DNA of 7,090 bases, taken from positions 1 through 7,090 of the forward strand of contig CAKUEM010000070.1 of assembly GCA_934646115.1 (NCBI GenBank), read 5' to 3'. The notes below the pieces were generated by a model. That model was not told where the DNA came from, searched no databases, and worked only from the letters and a program-made list of their open reading frames with translations. The position numbers and the translations under genes are program-made. The stretch is from an uncultured Oscillospiraceae bacterium (GTDB lineage: Bacteria; Bacillota; Clostridia; Oscillospirales; JAAYXM01). The stretch's first letter is position 1. Every line of letters starts with the position of its first letter. Positions 6,464 through 7,090 of the stretch are shown here, one piece after another.

Positions 6464-6492
6464 TTGCAAAGGCGGCGGTTTTGTGATACACT
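6464..6492 (+). promoter_or_regulatory. Sigma-A type extended -10 promoter of the asp23-like gene
   Basis: TTGCAA (6464-6469) is followed after 17 bases by TACACT (6487-6492), with TGA directly before it giving an extended -10. Transcription would start near 6499, leaving a leader of about 42 bases before the ATG at 6541. It lies just after the spoIIIA terminator, so asp23 should be expressed in vegetative cells independently of sporulation. A shifted -10 such as TATAAC (6492-6497) is possible but has poorer spacing. Confidence 0.7.
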
Positions 6493-6540
6493 ATAACAAA
6501 ACAGACCGGCTCAGCTTCGATATTAAAGGAGTGTTGCAAT

Positions 6541-6936
6541 ATGGCAGAGACAAAGGATTATTTAAACCAGCATCAGGAAAATGGAAATATCAACATCGCA
6601 GAAGAGGTGGTTGCATCCATCGCGGCGGTCGCGGCGGCGGAGGTAGAGGGCGTGGCGGCGCTCGGCTCCGGCAGCGTGGATATCGCTGAGCTGCTTGGGA
6701 AAAAGTCGATCTCTAAGGGGATCAAAATCACGATCACCGACGCGGCGACGATCGTGGATGTGTACGTCACGGTGAAATACGGCAGCGTGATCCCGAGCAT
6801 TGCGGCTGCGGTGCAGGACGCGGTGGTCGGCGCGCTGGAATCGATGGCGGGCCTTTCGGTCACGGCGGTCAACGTGCATGTCACCGGCATCGCGTTTGAC
6901 AAAGAAGAAAAGCCGGCGGAGTCGAGCGCGGAATAA
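6541..6936 (+). CDS. Asp23/Gls24 family envelope stress response protein
   Basis: A 131-residue soluble protein of the Asp23/Gls24 (DUF322, YloU/YqhY-like) family. The typical opening GNINIAEEVVASIAAVAAAEVEGV (15-38) is present. It is followed by a beta-rich middle, KGIKITITDAATIVDVYVTVKYGSVIPSIA (59-88), a helix DAVVGALESMAGLSV (93-107), and the family ending VNVHVTGIAFD (110-120). The tail is charged (KEEKPAESSAE). Family members are membrane-associated through partners and linked to cell-envelope homeostasis; the YqhY branch sits next to the acc and nusB genes and has been connected with fatty-acid synthesis control. Position next to spoIIIA fits YqhY, but branch assignment from sequence alone is uncertain, so no symbol is given. 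AAAGGAG (6525-6531) lies 9 bases before the ATG. No transmembrane segment is seen. Confidence 0.92.
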   Translation: MAETKDYLNQHQENGNINIAEEVVASIAAVAAAEVEGVAALGSGSVDIAELLGKKSISKGIKITITDAATIVDVYVTVKYGSVIPSIAAAVQDAVVGALESMAGLSVTAVNVHVTGIAFDKEEKPAESSAE

Positions 6937-6961
6937 GCGCAATCGTCCAAATATGAAACGC

Positions 6962-6997
6962 AACAAGGCGCGGGGAGATGTCCCTGCGCCTTGTTTT
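6962..6997 (+). terminator. Intrinsic terminator of the asp23-like gene
   Basis: An inverted repeat of 15 pairs with one G-T pair (6962-6976 with 6981-6995) has loop GATG and is followed by a short T run and GGGTTTT. It begins 25 bases after the stop codon. It makes asp23 a single-gene transcription unit. Confidence 0.85.
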
Positions 6998-7014
6998 GGG
7001 TTTTCGCGAAAAAT

Positions 7015-7074
7015 CTGCCGTCTGCGGGGAAGGGCTTGCAGCCCCTGCATCAAACATCCCAAACGGGACGGCAG
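7015..7074. repeat. Unassigned inverted repeat with internal stem
   Basis: CTGCCGTC (7015-7022) is exactly complementary to GACGGCAG (7067-7074). Inside, GCGGGG (7024-7029) can pair with CCCTGC (7043-7048, one G-T pair) and GC at 34-35 of this line with GC just before it. Read on the minus strand, it ends in GACGGCAG then ATTTTTCGCG, which resembles a weak terminator for a gene coming from the right. Other readings are a structured RNA or a regulatory leader. The element runs near the window edge, so its boundary is uncertain. Confidence 0.4.
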
Positions 7075-7090
7075 TTAAAAAACCACCGCT

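Noticed and set aside
5900..6469. Minus-strand open frame of 189 codons opposite spoIIIAH
   Set aside because: It is the antisense image of spoIIIAH; the run of Leu and Phe comes from the Glu/Lys linker read backwards, and it crosses the operon terminator.
6562..7062. Minus-strand open frame of 166 codons opposite asp23
   Set aside because: It is antisense to a recognised gene, crosses a strong terminator hairpin and is Arg/His/Asp-rich without family features.
1..7090. CRISPR arrays, tRNA or rRNA genes, insertion sequences and phage genes
   Set aside because: No regularly spaced repeats, tRNA-like cloverleaf, transposase motifs or phage proteins were seen.

Overview
The window holds a complete, intact spoIIIA sporulation operon (spoIIIAA to spoIIIAH, eight genes, all on the + strand). 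It is flanked upstream by a divergent ROK/ASKHA-type sugar-kinase-like gene and downstream by a separately transcribed Asp23/Gls24-family gene. This points to an endospore-forming Firmicute. The high GC content, with many GCG/CGC codons and alanine- and arginine-rich proteins, and the direct spoIIIA then asp23 order suggest a GC-rich member of the class Clostridia. The genus cannot be told from this sequence alone.

Layout. Bases 1-51 hold no supported gene. A strong hairpin at 44-79 ends the minus-strand ROK-like gene (89-1483). The 170-base divergent intergenic region (1484-1653) carries a good housekeeping (sigma-A type) promoter facing left and a plausible sigma-E type promoter facing right. 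The eight spoIIIA genes follow from 1654 to 6415 with gaps of about 21 bases or less or with overlaps, so they read as one transcription unit. It closes with a strong intrinsic terminator at 6418-6451. A new extended -10 promoter (6464-6492) then drives the asp23-like gene (6541-6936), which has its own terminator at 6962-6997. The last 90 bases contain an inverted repeat of unknown role (7015-7074).

How the genes work together. In Bacillus subtilis the SpoIIIA proteins are made in the mother cell under sigma-E. With SpoIIQ from the forespore they form the channel, or feeding tube, that crosses the two membranes around the engulfed forespore and is needed for sigma-G activity. SpoIIIAA is the cytoplasmic ATPase. 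SpoIIIAB resembles type II secretion F-like proteins. SpoIIIAC, AD and AE are polytopic membrane proteins. SpoIIIAF, AG and AH carry ring-building domains in the intermembrane space. All these parts are present here with lengths close to those of the family, so the complex should be functional. spoIIQ is not in the window.

No clearly novel system is visible. The points most worth a second look are the ROK-like protein with an extra N-terminal domain and no ROK zinc motif, the 44-base overlap of spoIIIAF with spoIIIAG, the near-identical architecture of the two flanking housekeeping promoters, and the unexplained inverted repeat at the right edge.
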